Assembly (NCBI GenBank): GCA_045105615.1 | Contig: JBGCDS010000002.1 | Coordinates: 17,005 to 81,004 of the forward strand | Reading direction: 5' to 3' | DNA from: UBA1858 sp045105615 | GTDB lineage: Bacteria > Pseudomonadota > Gammaproteobacteria > UBA4575 | DNA length: 64,000 nt | Part shown: piece after piece, positions 54,916-62,981 of the stretch | Position numbering within the stretch: position 1 is the stretch's first letter | How the letters are laid out: each line of letters starts with the position of its first letter | Position numbers and translations under genes: made by a program | Notes under the pieces: generated by a model | The model's database searches: none | What the model was told of the DNA's origin: nothing | Seen by the model: the letters and a program-made list of their open reading frames with translations, nothing else

Positions 54916-55491
54916 TTATAAATTGCTTTCTTTGTTGGCAATAACTTGTCGATGCAATGATCGCATTCTTTTCACCATTACTTTACCAGTAGAAGAATAA
55001 AAATTTACTCTTCTAGGGTGCTCACCACCAATATCCTCACCACAAAGCTTATAGCCTTTCAGGTTAATATAATTCTTAATGAAGCGAATATTTTTTTTAC
55101 CCACGTCACCAGCAGAAGAAATTATTGCACCGCCACCAAATATTTTCACTTCCATCGTTTCTTTAGAAGCTCCTAAATACAACATTTTATTCAAAAGGTA
55201 ATCCATAGAATAGAGCCCATATTGAAAAAGGCTATGACCACTAGCTTTATCGATATCACTTTTGCTTCCAACCAGCATAAAATGATTCATGCCTGATATT
55301 CCCGTTAAAGTGTCTCTAACACAAGCAGACACACATGAGCCTAATACTGTAGTAATGATTTCATCGTTTTCTGTCATATAGATACCACCTAAAGAAATCC
55401 CTACTACATGTTTCTTTGACTTTTCATGGTAAGATCTATTTATGTTTTCGAAATCCCCAAATTTATTCGAAACCATTTCAGCTTTATTCAT
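54916..55491 (-). CDS. cheD: CheD-type chemoreceptor glutamine deamidase
   Basis: 191 residues. The catalytic Cys motif TTVLGSCVSACVRD and the His motif GMNHFMLV are intact, and a later FGGGAII matches the fold. CheD deamidates glutamine residues on methyl-accepting receptors. No cheA, cheW, cheB or receptor gene is nearby; the neighbouring gene is an HDOD protein on the same strand. N-terminal extension of about 35 residues compared with classical CheD. Confidence 0.9.
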   Translation of the reverse strand: MNKAEMVSNKFGDFENINRSYHEKSKKHVVGISLGGIYMTENDEIITTVLGSCVSACVRDTLTGISGMNHFMLVGSKSDIDKASGHSLFQYGLYSMDYLLNKMLYLGASKETMEVKIFGGGAIISSAGDVGKKNIRFIKNYINLKGYKLCGEDIGGEHPRRVNFYSSTGKVMVKRMRSLHRQVIANKESNL

Positions 55492-55517
55492 GATCTATAA
55501 AACAATATTGCTTTTTA

Positions 55518-56378
55518 TTACACCATAGCATCCAAGAAGATCCTCTTATTATCAAGGTACTTCTTTTTGATACGAGTGCAAATTGTTTGAACTTTCTTAG
55601 TATCATTTACAAACAATTTCGCTATCTGAGCATTCATTGGTGGAGCATCATCTAAATCATCACTTTCTATTTCTATTAAGACAGAAAAAATATTGGCAGC
55701 ATGAATTAACAATGCTTCTTGTTTATAAGTTTGCGCGCAACCAGGTGCATGATGGAATTCAATACATGCTTTCAATAACCCTGGGAAATTCCATAATGTG
55801 GCTAATTCAGCCCCTACCTGTTGATGATTAAAACCAAATACTTCATTCTCAACTATGCTTTGATCTTTAACATCAAAGCTATTCATACAGATTTCTAATA
55901 CTTCAGTCGATTTTTCTGGTCGATTGGCGTATAGAACTAATTGCCCAATATCATGCAGCAAGCCAGCCGCATAAATAGCACCACTTGGTTTCATTTGAAT
56001 TTCCTGTGCTAATTCCTGTGCCGAAAATGCACATAACAGACTATGGCTCCAAAAATCTTCCATCGTAATCAAAGTACTGGGAATATTAGTAAAAGATTTT
56101 GCTGCAGAAACACTTAATGCCATTCGATATATTTCGCGTGTGCCTATGCGACTCACAGCTTCATCAATCGCGCCAATTTCTTGAGAAAATCCATAAAAAG
56201 CACTATTAGCTAATTTTAGAATACTGGTAGACAAAGCTGCGTCTTGTTGTATGACGAAACCAATACTCTTAGAACTAGAATATTTATCATCTATAATTTC
56301 ACATAAACGCAAAGCAATAGGAGAAAATGCAACAAGCTCATTTGCAGTACTGGCCACGTTATAAGGAGTATCTTTCAT
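55518..56378 (-). CDS. HDOD-domain protein
   Basis: 286 residues of the HDOD signalling-domain type, related to HD hydrolases but often lacking catalytic residues. It has LKLANSAFYGFSQEIGAIDEAVSRIG and AAGLLHDIGQLVL (an intact HD pair), then VGAELATLWNFP. HDOD proteins regulate motility and other behaviour. It is transcribed ahead of cheD with 26 bases between. Confidence 0.85.
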   Translation of the reverse strand: MKDTPYNVASTANELVAFSPIALRLCEIIDDKYSSSKSIGFVIQQDAALSTSILKLANSAFYGFSQEIGAIDEAVSRIGTREIYRMALSVSAAKSFTNIPSTLITMEDFWSHSLLCAFSAQELAQEIQMKPSGAIYAAGLLHDIGQLVLYANRPEKSTEVLEICMNSFDVKDQSIVENEVFGFNHQQVGAELATLWNFPGLLKACIEFHHAPGCAQTYKQEALLIHAANIFSVLIEIESDDLDDAPPMNAQIAKLFVNDTKKVQTICTRIKKKYLDNKRIFLDAMV

Positions 56379-56514
56379 ATCAGTTACAACAATCGACCTT
56401 TAAGACTATTTCATTAGAACAATTACTACTATCTACTAGGTTTAAACAGCCACATATCGAAATATACCTAATGACTATGGTATAAATAGCTCTAAACCAC
56501 TCAATGAAATTGCT

Positions 56515-57267
56515 ATGATTTTTCGACAACTTTTTGAACCTACCTCTAGCACCTATACTTATTTACTAGCCTGTGAAGAAACTGGTCACTGTGCACTTAT
56601 TGACACCGTGATAGATACGACAGAACGTGATCTAAAAACTATTAGTAAATTAGGTCTAACACTTAATTACACGATTGATACACATATTCATGCAGATCAT
56701 TTAACAGCTGCTGTTAAATTAAAAGCGCTGACCAAGAGTAAAATTATTTATCCTGGTATTTGTGATTTACCATGTATGGATGTCGGCGCCAAAGAAGGTG
56801 AAGCGATCAAGATAGGTAACATTACGTTACACCCACTATTCACCCCAGGCCATACAGACCATCATTTTTCTTATTTAATCGATAACGGCACACAAAAAAT
56901 GGTCTTCACTGGCGATGCTTTATTGATTGAAGCCTGTGGCCGTACAGACTTCCAATCAGGTGATGCGGCAACATTATATAAAAGCATACATGACAAAATA
57001 TTTTCATTACCAGACGATACGATTGTTTACCCAGGACACGATTATTCAGGACGATTGCTTTCAAGTGTATTACAAGAAAAGCAGCGCAATCCTCGATTAG
57101 GCAATAACAAACCTATTAATGAATTTATTGAAATAATGGATAACTTGGATTTACCCTATCCCAAAAAGATTGATTTTGCAGTACCTGGCAATGAAGACTG
57201 CGGTGTATGTCCAGAGAATACTCCTGAAGAATTACGGGCTCCCTGCGAAATACATGAACAGGGATAA
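56515..57267 (+). CDS. Metallo-beta-lactamase-fold hydrolase, ETHE1-like
   Basis: 250 residues of the MBL fold. Metal ligands are in DTHIHADH, TPGHTDHH, TGDAL and YPGHDY. The arrangement (single iron-binding-like site, EACGRTDFQSGDA) matches ETHE1-type persulfide dioxygenases, which oxidise glutathione persulfide. No rhodanese or sqr gene is adjacent, so this use is inference. The C-terminal Cys pair (CGVCPENTPEELRAPC) is unusual and may bind metal or be redox active. Confidence 0.85.
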   Translation: MIFRQLFEPTSSTYTYLLACEETGHCALIDTVIDTTERDLKTISKLGLTLNYTIDTHIHADHLTAAVKLKALTKSKIIYPGICDLPCMDVGAKEGEAIKIGNITLHPLFTPGHTDHHFSYLIDNGTQKMVFTGDALLIEACGRTDFQSGDAATLYKSIHDKIFSLPDDTIVYPGHDYSGRLLSSVLQEKQRNPRLGNNKPINEFIEIMDNLDLPYPKKIDFAVPGNEDCGVCPENTPEELRAPCEIHEQG

Positions 57268-57270
57268 TAT

Positions 57271-57846
57271 TTACCCAGTTTTACGTCGTCTATTTACGTG
57301 TTGGATATAACCTAATCGATTATGGTTTGCGTAACGTGTAAAGCGTAATTTTATTTCTTTAATTGCAACTGTTCTTTCGCGCGTTCTTCCGCCGCGGATC
57401 GCATCAATTAGTGCAAGTAACTCATATAAAGTAGTATCAACACGAACGGCATCAGGCACTGAAGGATACAATGGCCTAAATGCTATTCCTTGAACTTTGC
57501 CATTATCATCTGGCCACACAGGCGGATTAACATCATCACAGATGACCTTGTCACAAAGAGGCTTAGCCGCGTATGAAGTTGGAATTCCCATACACAAGTC
57601 TCCGCGTTCTGCCGCAAATGCATATTTCAAGCCATAGACAATGAATTCCTCAAGGTTCTTTGCATCTGGCATGATAGTGTCGCCTTTGTCACGTATTAAT
57701 CCAGCACTATAAGCTCGTTTCATTGCCGCATGAATTTCTGAAGAACTCATACTCAATTCCATGGCCAAGCGACTATAGACCCAGTTCATGTCACCTTGGG
57801 CAACAAGTTTGAGCAGTATTAATACGTCCTGTGGTTTTAAATTCAT
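57271..57846 (-). CDS. Winged-helix-like predicted regulator
   Basis: 191 residues. The N-terminal 70 residues look like a winged helix (KPQDVLILLKLVAQGDMNW, LAMELSMSSSEIHAAMKRAYSAGLI). The remainder has no motif I recognise (CMGIPTSYAAKPLC, AFRPLYPSVPDAV, DALIDAIRGGRTRERTVAI). It stands alone behind a perfect palindrome, so self-control is likely. Its function is unknown. Confidence 0.62.
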   Translation of the reverse strand: MNLKPQDVLILLKLVAQGDMNWVYSRLAMELSMSSSEIHAAMKRAYSAGLIRDKGDTIMPDAKNLEEFIVYGLKYAFAAERGDLCMGIPTSYAAKPLCDKVICDDVNPPVWPDDNGKVQGIAFRPLYPSVPDAVRVDTTLYELLALIDAIRGGRTRERTVAIKEIKLRFTRYANHNRLGYIQHVNRRRKTG

Positions 57847-57852
57847 AATCTA

Positions 57853-57881
57853 TTTATTGTTCGCGATTAGCGAACAATAAA
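57853..57881. promoter_or_regulatory. Perfect 12-bp palindrome at the start of the winged-helix-like gene
   Basis: TTTATTGTTCGC (57853-57864), loop GATTA, GCGAACAATAAA (57870-57881): every base pairs. It begins seven bases upstream of the ATG at 57846 and so overlaps the 5' leader or promoter. Operator or hairpin attenuator are both possible. Confidence 0.75.
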
Positions 57882-58008
57882 TACCCGAATTTTAAGCCAA
57901 TACAACATAAGAACAGGTTAAATAAACAAGAAAGCCTACAAGTGGGCGTATTTTTATAGGAAACTACTCTTATAGATACTTCCTATTTAACTTATTACTA
58001 GCCCTATT

Positions 58009-59010
58009 ATGGATCCGCTCACCCAAGGCGTAGTTGGCGCAAGTCTGGCGCAATCATTCACGAATAAAACCAAAATATTCATTGCTGGAATTTTGGGATT
58101 CCTATCTGGAATGGCGGCAGATCTCGATATCTTTATACGTTCAGATACCGACCCATTATTATTTTTAGAATATCATCGCCAATTCACTCATTCGCTAATA
58201 TTCATTCCCATTGGTGGCTTAATCTGTGCAGTCTTCTTTTATTTCCTTTTTTCTCGTCGCGCCAACTTAAGCTTTAAACACACCTATCTTTTTTGCACAT
58301 TAGGCTATGCCACACATGGCTTACTCGACACCTGCACTAGTTATGGTACCCAGCTACTATGGCCATTCACTACTCACCGTTTTTCTTGGGACACAGTCTC
58401 CATTATCGATCCAATTCTCACCCTGCCTTTGATAACATTAATTATTCTTTCCTCAATTAGAAAAAATTCTAACTATGCACTTGCTGGGTTTCTTTGGATA
58501 TTAAGCTATCAATGTATCGGGCTATATCAAAACCATCGTGCTAGCGAAATTGGTTGGCAGCTAGCAAATGAACGTGGGCATTCACCTATTAGGCTCAATG
58601 CAAAGCCGACATTAGGAAACTTAATTTTATGGAAGGTGATTTATGAAGTTGAAGAAGGCTTTTATACTGACGGCGTAAGAGCTGGATTCAATATTAAAGT
58701 ATTTCCTGGGGGACTGACACCCAAACTCGATGTAGCACGTGACTTCCCAAGACTAAATAAAAACTCGCAACAGCTTAAAGACTTGAATCGCTTTACTTGG
58801 TTTTCACAAGGTTATATTGCTGTAGACCCAAATAACCCTTCACGAGTCATAGATGCTCGTTATTCCTTATTACCAAATGAGGCACGCGGATTATGGAGTA
58901 TATGGATAACGCAAGATGCACCGCTTAGTCAACATGCCGAATATCGAATGGACAGAGAAGTAGATTCAAGCAAAAGACAAAAATTTATTGATATGTTATT
59001 TGATAAATAA
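58009..59010 (+). CDS. Membrane-bound metal-dependent hydrolase, YdjM-like
   Basis: 333 residues, about four membrane helices. N-terminal MDPLTQGVVGASLAQS, then GMAADLDIF and HRQFTHSL, and later THGLLDTCTSYGTQLLWPF, the motif set of the DUF457/YdjM predicted membrane hydrolases. The C-terminal third is soluble. It precedes a small glycosyltransferase-like gene by one base. Confidence 0.82.
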   Translation: MDPLTQGVVGASLAQSFTNKTKIFIAGILGFLSGMAADLDIFIRSDTDPLLFLEYHRQFTHSLIFIPIGGLICAVFFYFLFSRRANLSFKHTYLFCTLGYATHGLLDTCTSYGTQLLWPFTTHRFSWDTVSIIDPILTLPLITLIILSSIRKNSNYALAGFLWILSYQCIGLYQNHRASEIGWQLANERGHSPIRLNAKPTLGNLILWKVIYEVEEGFYTDGVRAGFNIKVFPGGLTPKLDVARDFPRLNKNSQQLKDLNRFTWFSQGYIAVDPNNPSRVIDARYSLLPNEARGLWSIWITQDAPLSQHAEYRMDREVDSSKRQKFIDMLFDK

Positions 59011-59011
59011 A

Positions 59012-59761
59012 ATGTCAAACACCCTAGTTATTCAGTCTCATCGACAACCTTTACCCTATCCCTGGATAGAAACATGTATAGCTTCAGTAAAACACTGGGC
59101 TAAATCAAACCAATATGATTACGAATATATCCACGATGAATTATTTGACTACATTACACCAACATTATTAACCAAAGTAAAAAATCAAAAAGTCATTGCT
59201 ACAGACTTAGCACGTTTAAAATTACTTCAAAATAAATTAAAACAACGATATCAAACCGTTATTTGGTGTGATGCGGATTTTCTAATATTCTCACCAGAAA
59301 AATTTAATCTACCAAACGAACCCTACTCCATAGGACGTGAAGTATGGGTACAACAGAATAAAAATAATTCTGAAAAACTCATTACCAAAACAAAAGTACA
59401 CAATGCATTTATGATGTTTCGTCGTGGCAATAATTTTTTAGATTTCTATGCAGAGACGGCGGAACGTTTACTTACTTTAAACATTGGGAATATTCCTCCA
59501 CAGTTCATAGGTCCAAAATTACTATCAGCGCTACATAATATTGCTTATTGTCATGTATTAGAAACTGCTGGCATGTTAAGCCCAATGGTCATTAAAGATA
59601 TTGCACAGAATGGCGGCAAAGCTTTAGATTTATTTAAAAGTAAATCAATTGAAGCAATTGCTGCGGCGAATCTATGTGGTTCGTTATTTGGACAGGGAGA
59701 AATGACCGCACAAGAAATAGAACAATGCATCCACAATATCACTGAATGCATTGCTCCTTAA
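59012..59761 (+). CDS. Glycosyltransferase-like protein with DxD motif
   Basis: 249 residues from ATG 59012; a frame reaching 58988 overlaps the previous stop. The VIWCDADFLIF block, flanked by RLKLLQNKL and the later KTKVHNAFMMFRRG, is like GT34-type or capsular glycosyltransferases with a DxD metal site. The substrate is unknown. Just upstream is a YdjM-like gene; the next gene converges. Confidence 0.7.
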   Translation: MSNTLVIQSHRQPLPYPWIETCIASVKHWAKSNQYDYEYIHDELFDYITPTLLTKVKNQKVIATDLARLKLLQNKLKQRYQTVIWCDADFLIFSPEKFNLPNEPYSIGREVWVQQNKNNSEKLITKTKVHNAFMMFRRGNNFLDFYAETAERLLTLNIGNIPPQFIGPKLLSALHNIAYCHVLETAGMLSPMVIKDIAQNGGKALDLFKSKSIEAIAAANLCGSLFGQGEMTAQEIEQCIHNITECIAP

Positions 59762-59780
59762 TACTTCACACCTTTGATTT

Positions 59781-60332
59781 TTATTTCAAAAATTTACCCA
59801 TCAAATCATCAACGATACTACCATCACCATCTTGATCGAGAAATGAAGTTAATATACTTTCTATCCCCGATGATTGTCTTGATTGACCACCATTAAGTAA
59901 CGAGCCCAATACGCCACCTGCACCCGACTGTTTACTCATTCCCCCCATCACCATAGTGGCAATAATAGGAAGCATTTTTTTCAAAATACTAGAATCAATG
60001 CCGGTATTCTGTGCAGCATGACCTGCTACCTGACGACTAACATCTTTACTCCCAAACAGGTGCCCCAAAATAGCATTACCATCAGAAACGGTTGATGCAT
60101 TTTCTAATTGAGATGGGTTGTCTAAGTACTGACTGTGCTTTCCAGAATTGAGCGCAGAAATAAGTGAATCGAGTCCACCCTGTTGCACGTTTTTCTTTAC
60201 ACCACCGGCAAGAGCGGGAATTAATTGTGATAATACTGAACTGGCTTGATTGCCATCTAAACCAAATTGGTTAGCTAGCTGTTTAACACCACTTCCACCC
60301 TGTGCCTCTAAAATTGTTCTCAATAAGTCCAT
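59781..60332 (-). CDS. DUF937-family protein
   Basis: 183 residues. The N-terminus has the DUF937 layout (LANQFGLDGNQASSVLSQLIPALAGGV), then Gly/Ser/Gln-rich repeats. The C-terminus carries an LDQDGDGSIVDDL block resembling a calcium-binding EF-hand/dockerin loop. Function of the family is not known. It lies 10 bases downstream of a LysM/BON gene, suggesting co-transcription. Confidence 0.82.
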   Translation of the reverse strand: MDLLRTILEAQGGSGVKQLANQFGLDGNQASSVLSQLIPALAGGVKKNVQQGGLDSLISALNSGKHSQYLDNPSQLENASTVSDGNAILGHLFGSKDVSRQVAGHAAQNTGIDSSILKKMLPIIATMVMGGMSKQSGAGGVLGSLLNGGQSRQSSGIESILTSFLDQDGDGSIVDDLMGKFLK

Positions 60333-60342
60333 AAAACAACCT

Positions 60343-60825
60343 TTAAAGAGGAATTCTAATTTTTTGTCCAGGATAAATTTTATCTGGATCTTCTATCACT
60401 TCTCTATTAGCTTCGAATATCTTAGGGTAATCCATCGCATTGCCATAATAATGCTTTGCAATTTTACTTAACGAATCCCCAGATACAATTGTGTAGTACT
60501 CAACCTTGACACCATCATCAGGAATAGACTGGTTATCACCTGCAGCACTCATTGGTGCTGCCTGTCCATTTTGAACAACCTGTAGATCATTAACGTATAC
60601 ATCAACAACACCTTTAACATTGCCAGCCATTAATACTGTTTTCTGAAATGCTTCACTTGATTCACAGTCCCCACACAATCCAACAATACCATCATCAAAA
60701 GTCACTTCAAGATTATTGACACCTGGGTTATTCCCTTCTATATAGGTCTTAATCTCTTCTGCAGCTTCTTCATCTTTATTGAAAATTTTTCTGCCTATAT
60801 CTTTAACGAATCCAAATAAACTCAT
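60343..60825 (-). CDS. kbp: BON-LysM protein, Kbp/YgaU-like
   Basis: 160 residues. N-terminal LFGFVKDIGRKIF, a BON domain (about residues 25-90) and a LysM domain at the C-terminus (YTIVSGDSLSKIAKHYYGNA, NPGQKIRIPL-like PGQKIRIPL). The order and length match E. coli Kbp, the cytoplasmic K+-binding protein. Whether it binds potassium here is not visible. Confidence 0.85.
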   Translation of the reverse strand: MSLFGFVKDIGRKIFNKDEEAAEEIKTYIEGNNPGVNNLEVTFDDGIVGLCGDCESSEAFQKTVLMAGNVKGVVDVYVNDLQVVQNGQAAPMSAAGDNQSIPDDGVKVEYYTIVSGDSLSKIAKHYYGNAMDYPKIFEANREVIEDPDKIYPGQKIRIPL

Positions 60826-60942
60826 TGTATTCTCCCCTTGTAAAATGTTTTTATTATTAATATTTCAACCATAACAACATAATAATGAAGCCTTATTATT
60901 ATGCTTTTATTATATAGCCCCAATATAGGATATGCTAGATAC

Positions 60943-61935
60943 ATGCTCAGGTTGCTCACATATATATTTATTCTATGGGTGACTGTGTCAACGGTTTGGG
61001 CGCAAAACTGTCACCGCCACGAAGCTGCATTGGTGATCGAAAATGATAGTACTTTAACGCTAGGCGGCGGCACTGACCGCTATTATTCAAATGGCTTTGA
61101 AGCCGTCTTTACTTGCCATACAGGCCCTGATAATGAAGAGGCTCAATCAAATCTAGCTTTTCACACATTAAATTGGTTTGAAAACAACGCTGACTTCATC
61201 AAAATATCCGAAGGCTTCAAGCTTGGACAAAAAATATACACAAGCTCTGACTTAACGCTTGCGCCAGAAGAAATAGATACAGACAGAGATAGACCCTATG
61301 CAGGCTGGACATATTTAAGCTACTTCTATGAAGCTGAAACTCTCCAAGACAGATACCTAAGGCATGAATTTAGTCTCGGCTGTGTTGGCCCCTGCTCACA
61401 GGCAGAAAATATACAAACCGAGTGGCACGAATTATTAGGGTTTGTCAGACCAGAAGGATGGGACTTACAAGTAAGGAATCAATTAGCCTTGCAGTATTTT
61501 CTTGAATATAAAACTAACCGCTATAAAGTCTTTCCATATATCTCTTTGCATCCAAGATACAAAGCATCATTAGGCACTGTATTTAATGATATTTCTTTTG
61601 GTGGAGAATTTATTGTTGGCGATAAAAGTAATGAGCAATTATACAAACCAACATATAAATACAAAAAATGGGGTTGGCAATTATTTTTGCATAACGATAT
61701 AAAACTAGTGGCGTTTAATGGCACATTAGAAGGTTCGCTATTTAGTGATAGCAGTCCACATACAGTCAACCCATCAAGAGTGGTTCTTGAAAATGGAATT
61801 GGCATACGCCTCAATTATAATAACCAATACTCTTTCCAATATCGCTTCATCGGGAGAAGCACCGAAAACGAAGAACAGGATTGGAAGTTTTGGGATCATA
61901 AATATGGCAGCTTTGAATTTGGCTTTGGATTTTAA
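60943..61935 (+). CDS. Lipid A 3-O-deacylase (LpxR-like)
   Basis: About 330 residues from ATG 60943, which directly precedes a signal peptide (LRLLTYIFILWVTVSTVWA); ATG 60901 is also possible. It is an outer-membrane beta-barrel of the DUF2219/LpxR family. The catalytic N-D pair sits in VIENDS and the Ser in GTDRYYSNG; RPYAGWTYL is also typical. The C-terminal strand ends in Phe (SFEFGFGF), as needed for outer-membrane insertion. It would trim lipid A at the 3' position. Confidence 0.8.
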   Translation: MLRLLTYIFILWVTVSTVWAQNCHRHEAALVIENDSTLTLGGGTDRYYSNGFEAVFTCHTGPDNEEAQSNLAFHTLNWFENNADFIKISEGFKLGQKIYTSSDLTLAPEEIDTDRDRPYAGWTYLSYFYEAETLQDRYLRHEFSLGCVGPCSQAENIQTEWHELLGFVRPEGWDLQVRNQLALQYFLEYKTNRYKVFPYISLHPRYKASLGTVFNDISFGGEFIVGDKSNEQLYKPTYKYKKWGWQLFLHNDIKLVAFNGTLEGSLFSDSSPHTVNPSRVVLENGIGIRLNYNNQYSFQYRFIGRSTENEEQDWKFWDHKYGSFEFGFGF

Positions 61936-62043
61936 ATTTCTTTACCACCCAAGTAGTTAGTACAGTGCAAAATCATTGAAAGTCAATTATTAAATATCAT
62001 TCTTAGATATAATCCTCAATCATTTAAAAATTACTAAACTTTG

Positions 62044-62652
62044 ATGGCAACTAAAAATATCAGCCTTGCGAACCCACAGGGTAAAGCTTCGATTGCCATT
62101 CTCAACGACCTGCAATCTTTTAATCCTGTTAATGTAAAGACAAAAAACATACCAAGATGGCTAACAGACCTGTTCACATCATTATTAGTATTAAGCGCAA
62201 AGTTCAGCTTCAAACCAGTTATTAATAAGGAATACTATTTGTATTTTGACCATGATCAATTGAAGCTAAGCCTAATTGAACCACATGCTTGGAGAGACTG
62301 TCCTTATATATTTTTTGCTGCCTGCCGACTACATGAAGATAAAAGCTGGAGTATTGAGCCTACTAACGATTGGGAGAACAATCATTATTTTCTCGAGAGA
62401 ATTAATGAAATGAGACAGGCATTTTTCGACGCATTAAATACTAATGAGCCTATGATAAATTCACTCCCATACTATGCTGGCCATTTACCTTATCATCAAC
62501 GAGTAGCAGCAAATGGTTTAGCAAAATCGTTGCGACAATCCCTCAAACTAGAGCTAGGTACCAAATATAGTAAAATTATATGCGGAAAAGAGTTAATTAA
62601 TATAATGAAAAATATCGGCCATTCTCCATTGAGCTTACTCAAACAAATCTAA
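62044..62652 (+). CDS. DUF2452-like protein
   Basis: 202 residues from ATG 62044 (TTG 62041 is the frame opening). It opens NISLANPQGKASIAILNDLQ and has LTDLFTSLLVLSAKFSFKPVINKEYYLY, SLIEPHAWRDCPYIFFAACRLHEDKSWSI, resembling the DUF2452 family of gammaproteobacteria. Assignment is from memory of the motif and is moderate. No catalytic motif is clear. It stands alone, upstream of the AlkB-like gene. Confidence 0.55.
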   Translation: MATKNISLANPQGKASIAILNDLQSFNPVNVKTKNIPRWLTDLFTSLLVLSAKFSFKPVINKEYYLYFDHDQLKLSLIEPHAWRDCPYIFFAACRLHEDKSWSIEPTNDWENNHYFLERINEMRQAFFDALNTNEPMINSLPYYAGHLPYHQRVAANGLAKSLRQSLKLELGTKYSKIICGKELINIMKNIGHSPLSLLKQI

Positions 62653-62741
62653 TATTTTACCCTCCATCATCAGCTTTACCTCACTTTGAATATTTCCCTG
62701 GGACGAATAAACGCACATCGTAAATTCGCTATTACACCACC

Positions 62742-62961
62742 TGTACATAACAGTATAAACAGACTTTTATATGTACATATTATGTATATATTGTAGTTAC
62801 TATATATTTCAGTTAGTTACACACATACAACACAGAATATGTTGACCGAATATTGTGTTATTTCGACAGGATTTTATTTTGTACACCTTTTTCACATGTA
62901 CATTATTAGCTTTATCTTAACAATAAGGCTAGTATCTACTTCAAGTACATGACATGTACAT
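62742..62961 (+). promoter_or_regulatory. Cluster of TGTACA operators upstream of the AlkB-like gene
   Basis: TGTACA occurs five times (62742, 62772, 62880, 62897, 62955), three of them as the full palindrome ATGTACAT (62771, 62896, 62954). The last belongs to a 15-base palindrome GTACATG-A-CATGTAC (62945-62959), a few bases before the ribosome site AAAGGAG. A separate dyad AACACAGAATAT/AATATTGTGTT spans 62829-62859. This is a likely regulator-binding array for the following gene. Confidence 0.6.
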
Positions 62962-62981
62962 AAACAAAGGAGATGTTAATC

